A program made the translations under genes and the position numbers. 6,144 nt of DNA from Phycisphaeraceae bacterium (GTDB taxonomy: Bacteria; Planctomycetota; Phycisphaerae; Phycisphaerales; Phycisphaeraceae): positions 1 through 6,144 of the forward strand of contig SKPT01000517.1 of NCBI GenBank assembly GCA_007119405.1. Direction: 5' to 3'. The notes beneath the pieces were generated by a model. The model searched no databases. It was not told the DNA's origin and worked only from the letters and a program-made list of their open reading frames with translations. This document shows, in pieces, positions 1-5,849 of this stretch (positions are counted from its first letter, which is position 1; each line of letters opens with the position of its first letter).

Positions 1-2
1 CG

Positions 3-1622
3 CGCCGGGCGGAACTGGAGCGCGGCGAGCTGACGCTGGCGCGGACGACCCGGCCGTTCACCCTCGACGCCGACGACCCTTGGCGTCTGCGCGATCCGGG
101 CAAGGCGCATCGGCTGTGGACGCATCAGCTTCACTACCACCTCTGGCTCATCGACCTGGCCCCGGCGGCCGACGACCCGGCGACCGGGCCCCGCCACGTG
201 CTGGCGCACCACCTCAACGACTGGCTGGAGCGCTGCCCGCCGGGGGCGGCGGGGTTCAACGTCTTCGCGTGGAACAGCTACGCCATCGCCACGCGGCTGA
301 CCGCCTGGGCGCAGCTTCTGACACTGCTGCCCGAGGCGTTCTGGCAGCACTACCACATCCTGCGCGACCGGCTCGGCCACAGCCTGCTCCAGCAGGCGGC
401 CTACCTGGAGACGCACCTGGAGCGGGACCTGTGCGCCAACCATCTGCTGCGCGACGTGGTGGGCCTGGCGGTGGCGGGCCGGGTGACCGAGGGGCCCGCG
501 GCCGAGCGGTGGCGCAGACTGGCAGAGCGGATGGCACGCCAGCAGTTGGCCGAGCAGGTCCTGGCCGACGGCGGGCACTACGAGCGCAGCCCGATGTACC
601 ACGTGCAAGCCATGCAGGACGTGCACAGCCTGGCGCGGCTGGTCACCGACGAGCGGCTGCGGCAGGAGCTGGCCGCGGCGTATGAGCGGATGCGCGATTG
701 GCTGGCATGGATGCGGCATCCTTCCGGCCACTACCCGCTGCTCAACGACGCCAACGAGACGGGGGCGCTGTGTCCCGACGAAGTGCTGGCGGTTGGCGGG
801 CGGGACGCGTCGGCGGGGGGCGGCGCGGACACTGACAAGGCCGCGGACGGCCTTGTCAGTGGCACCCCCGCCAGTGGTACCGCAGCCGGTGGTACACCCG
901 CCGCCCCCCCTGCCGGCCGGCACTTCGCCGACAGCGGGTACATCGTCTGGCATGGGCGGACGTGGTCGCTGTTCTTCGACGCGGCACCGATCGGGCCGGG
1001 CCACCAGCCCGGCCACGGCCACGCGGACACGCTGACGCTGGAGGCCTCCTGCGGCGGCGAGCGCCTGATCGTCGACCCCGGCACGGGCAGCTACGACCTG
1101 GACGCGACGCGACGCTACGACCGCTCGACGGCAGCGCACAACACGGTGGTGATTGACGGGACGGACTCGAGCGAGGTGTGGCACATCTTCCGGGTGGGCC
1201 GGCGGGCGCGGCCGGGCGACGTGCAGGTGGCGCTGAGCGCGACGGGCCTGGAGGCGTCGGCGCGTCATGATGGTTATCGCCACCTGCGGGGCAAGCCAAC
1301 GCATCGGCGGCGCGTGCGCGTGGTGGAGCCGGGCGAGCTGACGATAGAGGACGAGGTCACGGGCGGGCGGGAGCACGAGGTGTCGGGCGGGCTGCTGCTG
1401 CATCCGCACTGGCGTGCGGAGCGCGTGGAGCGGGGGTGGGTGCTCCAGCGGGGGCCGGTGCGGGTGGCGGTGGCGTTGGAGGCGGATCGGCCGATCACGC
1501 ATGCGGTCGAGGCCCGGCCGTGGCATCCGGCGTTCGGGTGCGAGGTGGCGACGCAGCGGCTGGTGTGGAGCTACAGCGGGCGGTTGTCGATCAACGTCAG
1601 GATGAGGCTGCACGGTCGGTAG
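3..1622 (+). CDS. Heparinase II/III-family polysaccharide lyase, 5' end outside window
   Basis: Probable polysaccharide lyase cleaving uronate-containing polymers by beta-elimination, as known for the heparinase II/III and alginate lyase PL15/PL17 relatives. The frame is open to the left edge with no stop, so the start lies outside; at least 539 residues are present. The N-terminal part is helical (alpha/alpha toroid style), with LHYHLWLIDL near 130-160 and NHLLRD near 438-455. The block GGHYERSPMYH at 570-602 matches the conserved family segment supplying catalytic Tyr/His. The C-terminal beta domain starts near 918 with HFADSGYIVW and contains GHGHAD (about 1011-1028) and AHNTVVIDG (about 1134-1160), both typical of the heparinase II/III domain. 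Odd point: codons 798-917 encode a low-complexity Gly/Ala/Thr/Pro stretch between the two domains, built on a palindrome and a 15-bp repeat. The neighbouring GT4 gene supports a role in exopolysaccharide or capsule turnover. Polymer specificity cannot be told. Confidence 0.88.
   Translation, partial: RRAELERGELTLARTTRPFTLDADDPWRLRDPGKAHRLWTHQLHYHLWLIDLAPAADDPATGPRHVLAHHLNDWLERCPPGAAGFNVFAWNSYAIATRLTAWAQLLTLLPEAFWQHYHILRDRLGHSLLQQAAYLETHLERDLCANHLLRDVVGLAVAGRVTEGPAAERWRRLAERMARQQLAEQVLADGGHYERSPMYHVQAMQDVHSLARLVTDERLRQELAAAYERMRDWLAWMRHPSGHYPLLNDANETGALCPDEVLAVGGRDASAGGGADTDKAADGLVSGTPASGTAAGGTPAAPPAGRHFADSGYIVWHGRTWSLFFDAAPIGPGHQPGHGHADTLTLEASCGGERLIVDPGTGSYDLDATRRYDRSTAAHNTVVIDGTDSSEVWHIFRVGRRARPGDVQVALSATGLEASARHDGYRHLRGKPTHRRRVRVVEPGELTIEDEVTGGREHEVSGGLLLHPHWRAERVERGWVLQRGPVRVAVALEADRPITHAVEARPWHPAFGCEVATQRLVWSYSGRLSINVRMRLHGR
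830..861. repeat. Perfect 14-bp palindrome (4-nt loop) inside the heparinase gene
   Basis: The left arm CACTGACAAGGCCG (830-843) and right arm CGGCCTTGTCAGTG (848-861) are exact reverse complements around the loop CGGA. The reading frame passes through it as DTDKAADGLVSG without a stop. It sits in the linker between the lyase domains, where insertions are tolerated. It resembles a small palindromic element or REP-like unit rather than a terminator: no T-tract follows and it lies mid-gene. Confidence 0.8.
858..902 (+). repeat. Three imperfect 15-bp tandem repeats (SGTPA / SGTAA / GGTPA)
   Basis: Copies at 858-872, 873-887 and 888-902 are AGTGGCACCCCCGCC, AGTGGTACCGCAGCC and GGTGGTACACCCGCC. 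Copies 1 and 2 match at 12 of 15 positions, copies 2 and 3 at 11 of 15. The period is a multiple of three and each copy encodes a five-residue Gly/Thr/Ala/Pro unit, so expansion keeps the frame. The first copy begins inside the right arm of the adjoining palindrome. Confidence 0.65.
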
Positions 1623-1657
1623 GCGCGGGCGGGTCTCGCGGCCGACGAAGGGTGGCC

Positions 1658-1740
1658 CACAGCATTCCGGAGCGTGCTGTGTGTCGCGGCGGGGTGCGGC
1701 ACCTCGCACACAGCAGCCTTCGGCGTGCTGTGTGGCACCC
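1658..1740. repeat. Two related stem-loops in the heparinase-GT4 spacer
   Basis: The 193-bp spacer (1623-1815) holds two inverted repeats of the same design. The first has arms CACAGCA (1658-1664) and TGCTGTG (1675-1681) with a 10-nt loop. The second has arms CACACAGCA (1707-1715) and TGCTGTGTG (1726-1734), also 10 nt apart; its interior GCCTTCGGC can extend the stem with one bulged G. Both share CACAGCA, ten bases, then TGCTGTG, with the middle diverged. The second is followed by GGCACCC. There is no T-run, so an intrinsic terminator is not supported. I see no gene or clear promoter in this spacer. Confidence 0.65.
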
Positions 1741-1815
1741 GGCACACCCGCCCCAGCCGCTGCAGGGGAGCCGGGCGGCGCGGCGGGAGGTTTTAACTTA
1801 CGATTGTGGCCAGCG

Positions 1816-3111
1816 ATGCGGATCATCTACGTCTCTCAGTATTTCCCTCCCGAGATCGGGGCTCCGGCGGCGCGGGTCTCGGAGCTGGCGCGGGCGTGGA
1901 CGGGACAGGGTCATCGCGTGACCGTGCTGACGGGCTTTGCCCATCACCCGACGGGGGTGAAGCAGCCGGGCGACCGGGGCAAGCTCACGCGGCGCGAGTC
2001 GCTCGACGGCATCGACGTGGTGCGCAGCTACGTCTGGGCGAGCCCGAACGAGGGCACGGTCAAGCGGATGGCCAGCTACGCGTCGTTCATGATCTCGGCG
2101 ATCGTGGTGGGGCTGTTTCGCCTGCCGCGGGCGGACGTGCTCATCGCCACCTCACCGCAACTGCTCACTGCCGTGGCCGGGTACGTGCTGGCGCGGCTCA
2201 AGCGTGTGCCGTTCGTGCTGGAGGTGCGCGACCTTTGGCCGGAGTCGATCATGGCGGTGGACGCGATGAAGGAGAACTTCATCATCCGCCGCCTCCGCGG
2301 CGTGGCGCGCTACCTCTACCACCACGCCGACGCCATCGTCACCGTCGGCGAAGGCTACCGCGAGCAGATCACCAAACGCTACGGCATCGCGGCCGAGCGC
2401 ATGACGGTGATCCCCAACGGCATTGACATGGCCGTGTTCGAGCCGGGCCCGCGGGACAACGCCGTGCGGCGCGAGCATGGCTGGGGCGATGACTTCGTCG
2501 TGATGTACCTGGGCACGCACGGCATGGCGCACGCGCTGCACGCGGTGGTCGAGGCGGCGGCGCGGCTGCGTGACCGGCGCGACATCCGGTTCGTGTTCGT
2601 CGGCGAGGGGGCGGAGAAGCGGCGGGTGCAGGAGCAGGCGGCCTCGCTGGGCCTGGAGAACGTGCAGTTCATCGGCCAGCAGCCGAAGGAGCGCGTGCGC
2701 GAGTATTACGCGGCGTGCGACCTGGGGCTGGTGACGCTGCGCAAGACGGAGCTGTTCCAGGACGTGCTGCCGTCGAAGATCTTCGAGTTCCTGGGCATGG
2801 AGCGGCCGGTGGTCATCAGCGTCGACGGCCACGCCCGGCGGCTGGTCGAGCAAGCCGGCGGGGGCTGGTTCGTTGAGCCGGAGAACGTCGACGCGATGGT
2901 CGAAGCGATTCTGCACGCCCGGGACAACCCGGCCGAGCTCGCGGCGATGGGCCAGGCGGGGCGGGCGCACATCCTGGCGCATTATGACCGGCGGGCGTTG
3001 GCGAAGCAGTACGTGGAGTTGTTGGGCGAAACATTCGTCAATGAGGAGGTGGCCACACCGCGCGCGACCACACCGGCACCCAAACGTGCCAACGGTGAAG
3101 AGCCGGAGTAA
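1816..3111 (+). CDS. GT4-family glycosyltransferase, WbuB-like
   Basis: Cytoplasmic, GT-B fold glycosyltransferase probably adding a sugar from a nucleotide-sugar donor to a lipid-linked saccharide during surface polysaccharide assembly. The ATG at 1816 gives 431 residues and begins MRIIYVSQYFPPEIGAPAAR, the usual N-terminus of WbuB-type enzymes. Other landmarks are VLEVRDLWPESI (134-145), VTVGEGYREQI (175-185), VIPNGID (198-204) before the linker, YLGTHGMAHAL (231-241), FVGEG (261-265) and LPSKIFEFLGMERPV (318-332). Glu324 fits the second Glu of the GT4 EX7E motif; Asp316 occupies the first position. Residues 409-431 are a polar Thr/Pro/Ala-rich tail. A GGAGG at 1786-1790 is 25 bases upstream, too far for this ATG; TTG at 1804 is an in-frame alternative. 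A longer start at GTG 1681 would translate through the spacer repeats and is unlikely. Donor and acceptor are unknown. Confidence 0.92.
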   Translation: MRIIYVSQYFPPEIGAPAARVSELARAWTGQGHRVTVLTGFAHHPTGVKQPGDRGKLTRRESLDGIDVVRSYVWASPNEGTVKRMASYASFMISAIVVGLFRLPRADVLIATSPQLLTAVAGYVLARLKRVPFVLEVRDLWPESIMAVDAMKENFIIRRLRGVARYLYHHADAIVTVGEGYREQITKRYGIAAERMTVIPNGIDMAVFEPGPRDNAVRREHGWGDDFVVMYLGTHGMAHALHAVVEAAARLRDRRDIRFVFVGEGAEKRRVQEQAASLGLENVQFIGQQPKERVREYYAACDLGLVTLRKTELFQDVLPSKIFEFLGMERPVVISVDGHARRLVEQAGGGWFVEPENVDAMVEAILHARDNPAELAAMGQAGRAHILAHYDRRALAKQYVELLGETFVNEEVATPRATTPAPKRANGEEPE

Positions 3112-3207
3112 CATGCTTGGTTGCCGCCTATCCGGTCTGCCGCGGTGATGCGGCGCCGCGAATTGGCCGAGATTCATGCATGCCGGCCGGGAAGGCCTGG
3201 GTGAACC

Positions 3208-3945
3208 ATGACGCAACAAGCATCGACCACCATCTTCCAGGGTATTGTCGCCGCTTCCAGAAAGGGCGGTCGGGGCCCTCTCTACGCGCGCTGGATCAAT
3301 CGGCCCTTGGCGGTGCCGCTGACATACCTATTTTGGCGCCTGGGAGCTACGCCGAACCTTGTTTCATTGCTTGGCTTTTTTATCACGCATGCCGGCTTGC
3401 TCCTGCTGGTGGTGCTGGAGGCGACTTTTCAGACAGCGCTTACGGTGTATCTGTTGCTCGTCTTCGGCTACATCGTCGACTCGTGCGATGGCCAACTGGC
3501 GCGCGTGACGGGCAGGACGTCCGCACTTGGTGAGTGGCTCGACCATACGGCGGACATGGTCAAGGTACTGACCGTCAACATGGCACTGGGATATGTTCTG
3601 ATTACGCACGCTCTGGCGTACGAACTTTCCCTGACGCCGGTGTTGCTGGCGATATTCCTCAACCTGCTCAGCCAGCCGACCCACTTTTTTGTCATAAACA
3701 AGACCGGCCTCGGCCACGGCGACGACGCCGCGCCCCTCAACGGAGTTCCTTCCCTCCCGCGGAGGGTACTTCGCACCGCGCTGATCGGCGTTGAGTATGG
3801 GTGGTTCCTACTGATCGTGCTCCTGCTGCCTTTGCCAGAGATCTTCGTCACCGCATACTTGATTTACGGCATTTATTACTCGCTCTTTGCGATGGCCTAC
3901 TTCCTGCGCACGGCACATCGCCTCGCACAAGCGGACAAGTCATAG
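3208..3945 (+). CDS. CDP-alcohol phosphatidyltransferase family membrane enzyme
   Basis: Integral membrane enzyme of 245 residues that transfers a phospho-alcohol or phosphatidyl group from a CDP-linked donor to a hydroxyl acceptor, releasing CMP, with divalent metals held by aspartates. The full family signature D-x2-DG-x2-AR-x8-G-x3-D-x3-D is present: Asp91, Asp94, Gly95, Ala98, Arg99, Gly108, Asp112 and Asp116. ATPNLVSLLGF (47-57) matches the usual segment opening the transmembrane core. Hydrophobic stretches lie near 50-70, 74-90, 118-136, 141-160, 188-208 and 210-232, giving about six helices; 1-30 is a polar, basic N-terminus. A stop codon in frame at 3202-3204 makes the ATG at 3208 the first possible start. 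The partner nucleotidyltransferase follows after 26 bp, suggesting that it supplies the CDP-donor. Base composition is clearly less GC-rich than in the upstream genes. The family cannot be narrowed to phosphatidylglycerol-, inositol-, choline- or phosphonate-type substrates from sequence alone. Confidence 0.93.
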   Translation: MTQQASTTIFQGIVAASRKGGRGPLYARWINRPLAVPLTYLFWRLGATPNLVSLLGFFITHAGLLLLVVLEATFQTALTVYLLLVFGYIVDSCDGQLARVTGRTSALGEWLDHTADMVKVLTVNMALGYVLITHALAYELSLTPVLLAIFLNLLSQPTHFFVINKTGLGHGDDAAPLNGVPSLPRRVLRTALIGVEYGWFLLIVLLLPLPEIFVTAYLIYGIYYSLFAMAYFLRTAHRLAQADKS

Positions 3946-3960
3946 TCCCCGCACACTCCT

Positions 3961-3965
3961 GGAGG
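3961..3965 (+). promoter_or_regulatory. Shine-Dalgarno site for the nucleotidyltransferase
   Basis: GGAGG ends six bases before the ATG at 3972. It is the clearest ribosome binding site in the window and decides the start against the upstream in-frame codon at 3801 and the internal ATG at 3990. Confidence 0.75.
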
Positions 3966-3971
3966 CCTCAC

Positions 3972-4727
3972 ATGAGCCCTGCTCCCGCCATGGTGCGCAC
4001 CGCCGTTCTGTTGGCAGCCGGCCGAGGAACTCGCCTCAAGGGCATGACGCGAACCTTGCCCAAATGCATGATCCCGGTGCATGGACGCACAATCCTCGAA
4101 CGGGCGGTCGAGGCCCTGCATCGCCGGGCGGTTGAGCGATTGATCGTCGTCACCGGCCACGAACATGAATCGCTCCAAGCGTACCTTAAGGGTCTGAACA
4201 GCCCGCTCGCCATCGAATTCTTGCACAGCGTCGACTACGCGAGCACCAACAACATTGTCTCGCTTTACCAAGTCGGGGATACGGTCCAGGAGGATTTTCT
4301 GCTGCTTGAGTCCGATCTCATCTTCACCGACGAGTTGCTGTGGGCCCTGGGTGGGCGTACGGCTGCGGCCGTGTCCCCGCTGAGCGATTGGATGGACGGA
4401 ACCGTCCTGACCATCACCGACGACAACCGGATCGACCGAATGTATCTCAAAAACGACTCGCGGCCCAATCGGCCGCTGTTCAAGACCATAAACATCTACA
4501 GCATCAGCCTCGATGACTGGCGCGCAACCATCTACCCAGAATTACACGACGCCGTTAAGGACAACCAAGTCAATCTCTACTATGAACAGGTGTTCGCCAA
4601 CGCGATCGCCGATGGTCGGCTTGAGATGTCGGCGGCAGTGCTCGACGAAGGAAATTGGCGCGAGGTAGATACGCCGGAGGATCTACAGCAGGCAGAGGCT
4701 TGGCTGACGCGACTGTCCCATACCTGA
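3972..4727 (+). CDS. Small sugar-phosphate/phosphocholine-type nucleotidyltransferase (probable cytidylyltransferase)
   Basis: Cytosolic nucleotidyltransferase of 251 residues, probably joining CMP from CTP to a phosphorylated (or phosphonated) small molecule. The N-terminal nucleotide-binding loop AVLLAAGRGTRL is at 11-22, followed by LPK with Lys31. ESDLIF (113-118) carries the metal-binding Asp115, and NWREVDTPEDL (228-238) supplies the second acidic site around Asp233. TNNIVSLYQV (92-101) and KTINIYSISL (171-180) resemble LicC-like phosphocholine cytidylyltransferases and related inositol-phosphate or aminoethylphosphonate cytidylyltransferases more than long glucose-1-phosphate enzymes. 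The length suits a single-domain enzyme with no acyltransferase or LbH extension. Close coupling to the CDP-alcohol transferase upstream is the best evidence for CTP rather than another NTP. The true substrate is not determined. Confidence 0.85.
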   Translation: MSPAPAMVRTAVLLAAGRGTRLKGMTRTLPKCMIPVHGRTILERAVEALHRRAVERLIVVTGHEHESLQAYLKGLNSPLAIEFLHSVDYASTNNIVSLYQVGDTVQEDFLLLESDLIFTDELLWALGGRTAAAVSPLSDWMDGTVLTITDDNRIDRMYLKNDSRPNRPLFKTINIYSISLDDWRATIYPELHDAVKDNQVNLYYEQVFANAIADGRLEMSAAVLDEGNWREVDTPEDLQQAEAWLTRLSHT

Positions 4728-4905
4728 TCACTCTCCGGTACCGCCACACCGCGCGTTCATCGCTCGCCACACCGAACGCTGACGAAATACTCCCACGGGA
4801 ATCGGACATACGAGACTCGCTCGATCGTATTGTGTCAGCACCGGCGGGTGACATCGCGGTGTTAGTCAGGTTCGCCTGAAAACTTCAGTTCGGCATCCAC
4901 GGCAT
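4728..4905. other. 178-bp spacer, no gene recognised
   Basis: No RNA gene, convincing promoter or terminator was found here. A short open frame crosses it (4655-4879) but starts inside the nucleotidyltransferase and has no recognisable domain. The gap is longer than the other gaps within the low-GC block, so the acetyltransferase after it may have its own promoter. Confidence 0.5.
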
Positions 4906-5580
4906 GTGATTACCATGAACAAAACTACCCAGGACCGGTCCCTAGGATTAACGTTGCGTCCCTTGACACCTAAAGACTCGATTCATGAGTTGACCGAGGT
5001 GATCAACGCAGCCTTTGCCATGCGCAAAGAACAAGGGCTCCAATATGCCGGCGTGAATCAGAACGCCGCAGGGACGCGCCGGCGAATCAAGAACGGGGAG
5101 TGTTACGTCGCAATTGTGAATGAACGGATCGTTGGGACTGGTACGATCCATCCGCCAGGCAGCCGTCACGGCAATCCCTGGTATCGTCACCCGCGCGTCG
5201 CTCGATTCTCTCAGCTTGCCGTACACCCCGACTATCGGGGCCAAGGAATCGCTCGCGAGCTCCTTTGGGTTTGCGAAGCCCGGGCGGTGGAGATGGGCGC
5301 CGCCGCCATTTGCCTTGACACCTCAGAATATGCCACAGAACTTATCGAATACTTCGAACGATGTGGGTATAAGATCGTGGACCGGATGATCCTTTCGCAC
5401 ACGAATTACCCCAGCGTAATACTCTGCAAGCATGTTGACAACGGCCCTTCAATTCGCGTTTCGAGACTGAAGATGACGCTGTTCAATCTTCGGCAACGAG
5501 TTCGACGCGTGTTCGGCCGGCTTCCCTTGCGATTGCAGGCTCTTATCGCTCGACTGCTCGGCAAACGACTCATGCGTTGA
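4906..5580 (+). CDS. GNAT-family N-acetyltransferase with basic C-terminal tail
   Basis: Predicted acyl-CoA-dependent N-acyltransferase, 224 residues from GTG at 4906 or 221 from ATG at 4915; neither has a good Shine-Dalgarno site, so the start is uncertain. The GNAT core runs from about 15 to 170: ECYVAIVNERIVGTGTI (65-81, beta strands), QLAVHPDYRGQGIARELL (103-120) with the acetyl-CoA-binding RGQGIA loop at 111-116, then LDTSEYATELIEYFERCGYKIV (137-158). Residues about 172-224 lie beyond the fold, rich in Arg/Lys with Leu/Phe between them, and might form an amphipathic membrane-associated helix. The acceptor is unknown. Its place after the CDP-alcohol pair suggests, without proof, acylation of an amino group on the same lipid or glycan product, or of a sugar made by the wider cluster. 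Base composition is like that of the two preceding genes. Confidence 0.87.
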   Translation: MITMNKTTQDRSLGLTLRPLTPKDSIHELTEVINAAFAMRKEQGLQYAGVNQNAAGTRRRIKNGECYVAIVNERIVGTGTIHPPGSRHGNPWYRHPRVARFSQLAVHPDYRGQGIARELLWVCEARAVEMGAAAICLDTSEYATELIEYFERCGYKIVDRMILSHTNYPSVILCKHVDNGPSIRVSRLKMTLFNLRQRVRRVFGRLPLRLQALIARLLGKRLMR

Positions 5581-5845
5581 GTTGAGCCCACCGGGGTCGG
5601 ACGGTTTCTGAACCGGGGCACGCGTAAGCTCTCGGGCAAGTTCGCAAACGCGCGGGCCGACGATATTTCGCCGCGAAGCAAGGGCACGTCCTCTACAGCC
5701 TGGCGAGACGTTTCCACTTCAAGCAGCAGCGCGGCTGGGTCACACCGGCCCCTCGGTGACGTGCCGGGCGCGCAAAAAACCGCGACCGACAGCGTTTGTG
5801 CCATCGGCCGCGGGATGGGGCCTTGGTTGGTCTGACGCGTGGGCG
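5581..5845. other. Convergent spacer with possible gene remnant
   Basis: This 265-bp region lies between the converging acetyltransferase and minus-strand gene. Its right part holds the minus-strand terminator. A stop-to-stop frame at 5628-5759 (+) without an ATG includes RYFAAKQGHVLYSLARRF, which looks protein-like but matches no family I recognise. The acetyltransferase frame also stays open to about 5835 after its stop. A decayed coding remnant is possible but not shown. Confidence 0.35.
5774..5813 (-). terminator. Intrinsic terminator of the minus-strand gene
   Basis: Read on the minus strand, CCGCGGCCGATGGC (5813-5800) pairs with GCTGTCGGTCGCGG (5793-5780) as a 14-bp stem with three G-U wobbles and a 6-nt loop ACAAAC. 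It is followed directly by six T (5779-5774). It begins 33 bp past the stop codon of the minus-strand gene. On the plus strand no T-run follows, so it should act in one direction only. Confidence 0.8.
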
Positions 5846-5849
5846 TCAG
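5832..5849. repeat. 7-bp inverted repeat over the minus-strand stop codon
   Basis: CTGACGC (5832-5838) and GCGTCAG (5843-5849) pair perfectly around GTGG. The right arm includes the stop codon (5846-5848) of the minus-strand gene. No T-run follows, so it is probably not a terminator itself; it may be a 3' stem or chance. Confidence 0.4.

Noticed and set aside
80..685. 201-codon plus-strand frame over the heparinase gene
   Set aside because: Ala/Gly/Arg/Pro-rich shadow translation; the overlapping frame has clear heparinase II/III motifs.
1707..1740. Rho-independent terminator after the heparinase gene
   Set aside because: The stem is plausible but there is no T-run on either strand; TTTT at 1791-1794 is too far away.
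1681..1815. Upstream GTG start for the GT4 gene
   Set aside because: It would add 45 residues encoded by the spacer hairpins ahead of the canonical MRIIYVSQYFPP N-terminus.
3130..3207. Short GCCGC/GCGGC and GGCC inverted repeats and ATGCAT before the CDP-alcohol transferase
   Set aside because: Arms of five bases or fewer are expected by chance in such GC-rich sequence; no T-run or promoter elements accompany them.
2152..3219. 355-codon open frame on the minus strand over the GT4 gene
   Set aside because: It is antisense to a well-supported GT4 gene, has low-complexity Arg/His/Leu-rich translation and no domain; GC-rich codon bias keeps this frame open.
3801..3971. Extended start for the nucleotidyltransferase
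   Set aside because: It overlaps the CDP-alcohol transferase gene out of frame, while a good GGAGG sits six bases before the ATG at 3972.
5406..5804. 132-codon minus-strand frame crossing the GNAT end and the spacer
   Set aside because: Mostly antisense to the GNAT gene, runs through the terminator stem and shows no recognisable family.
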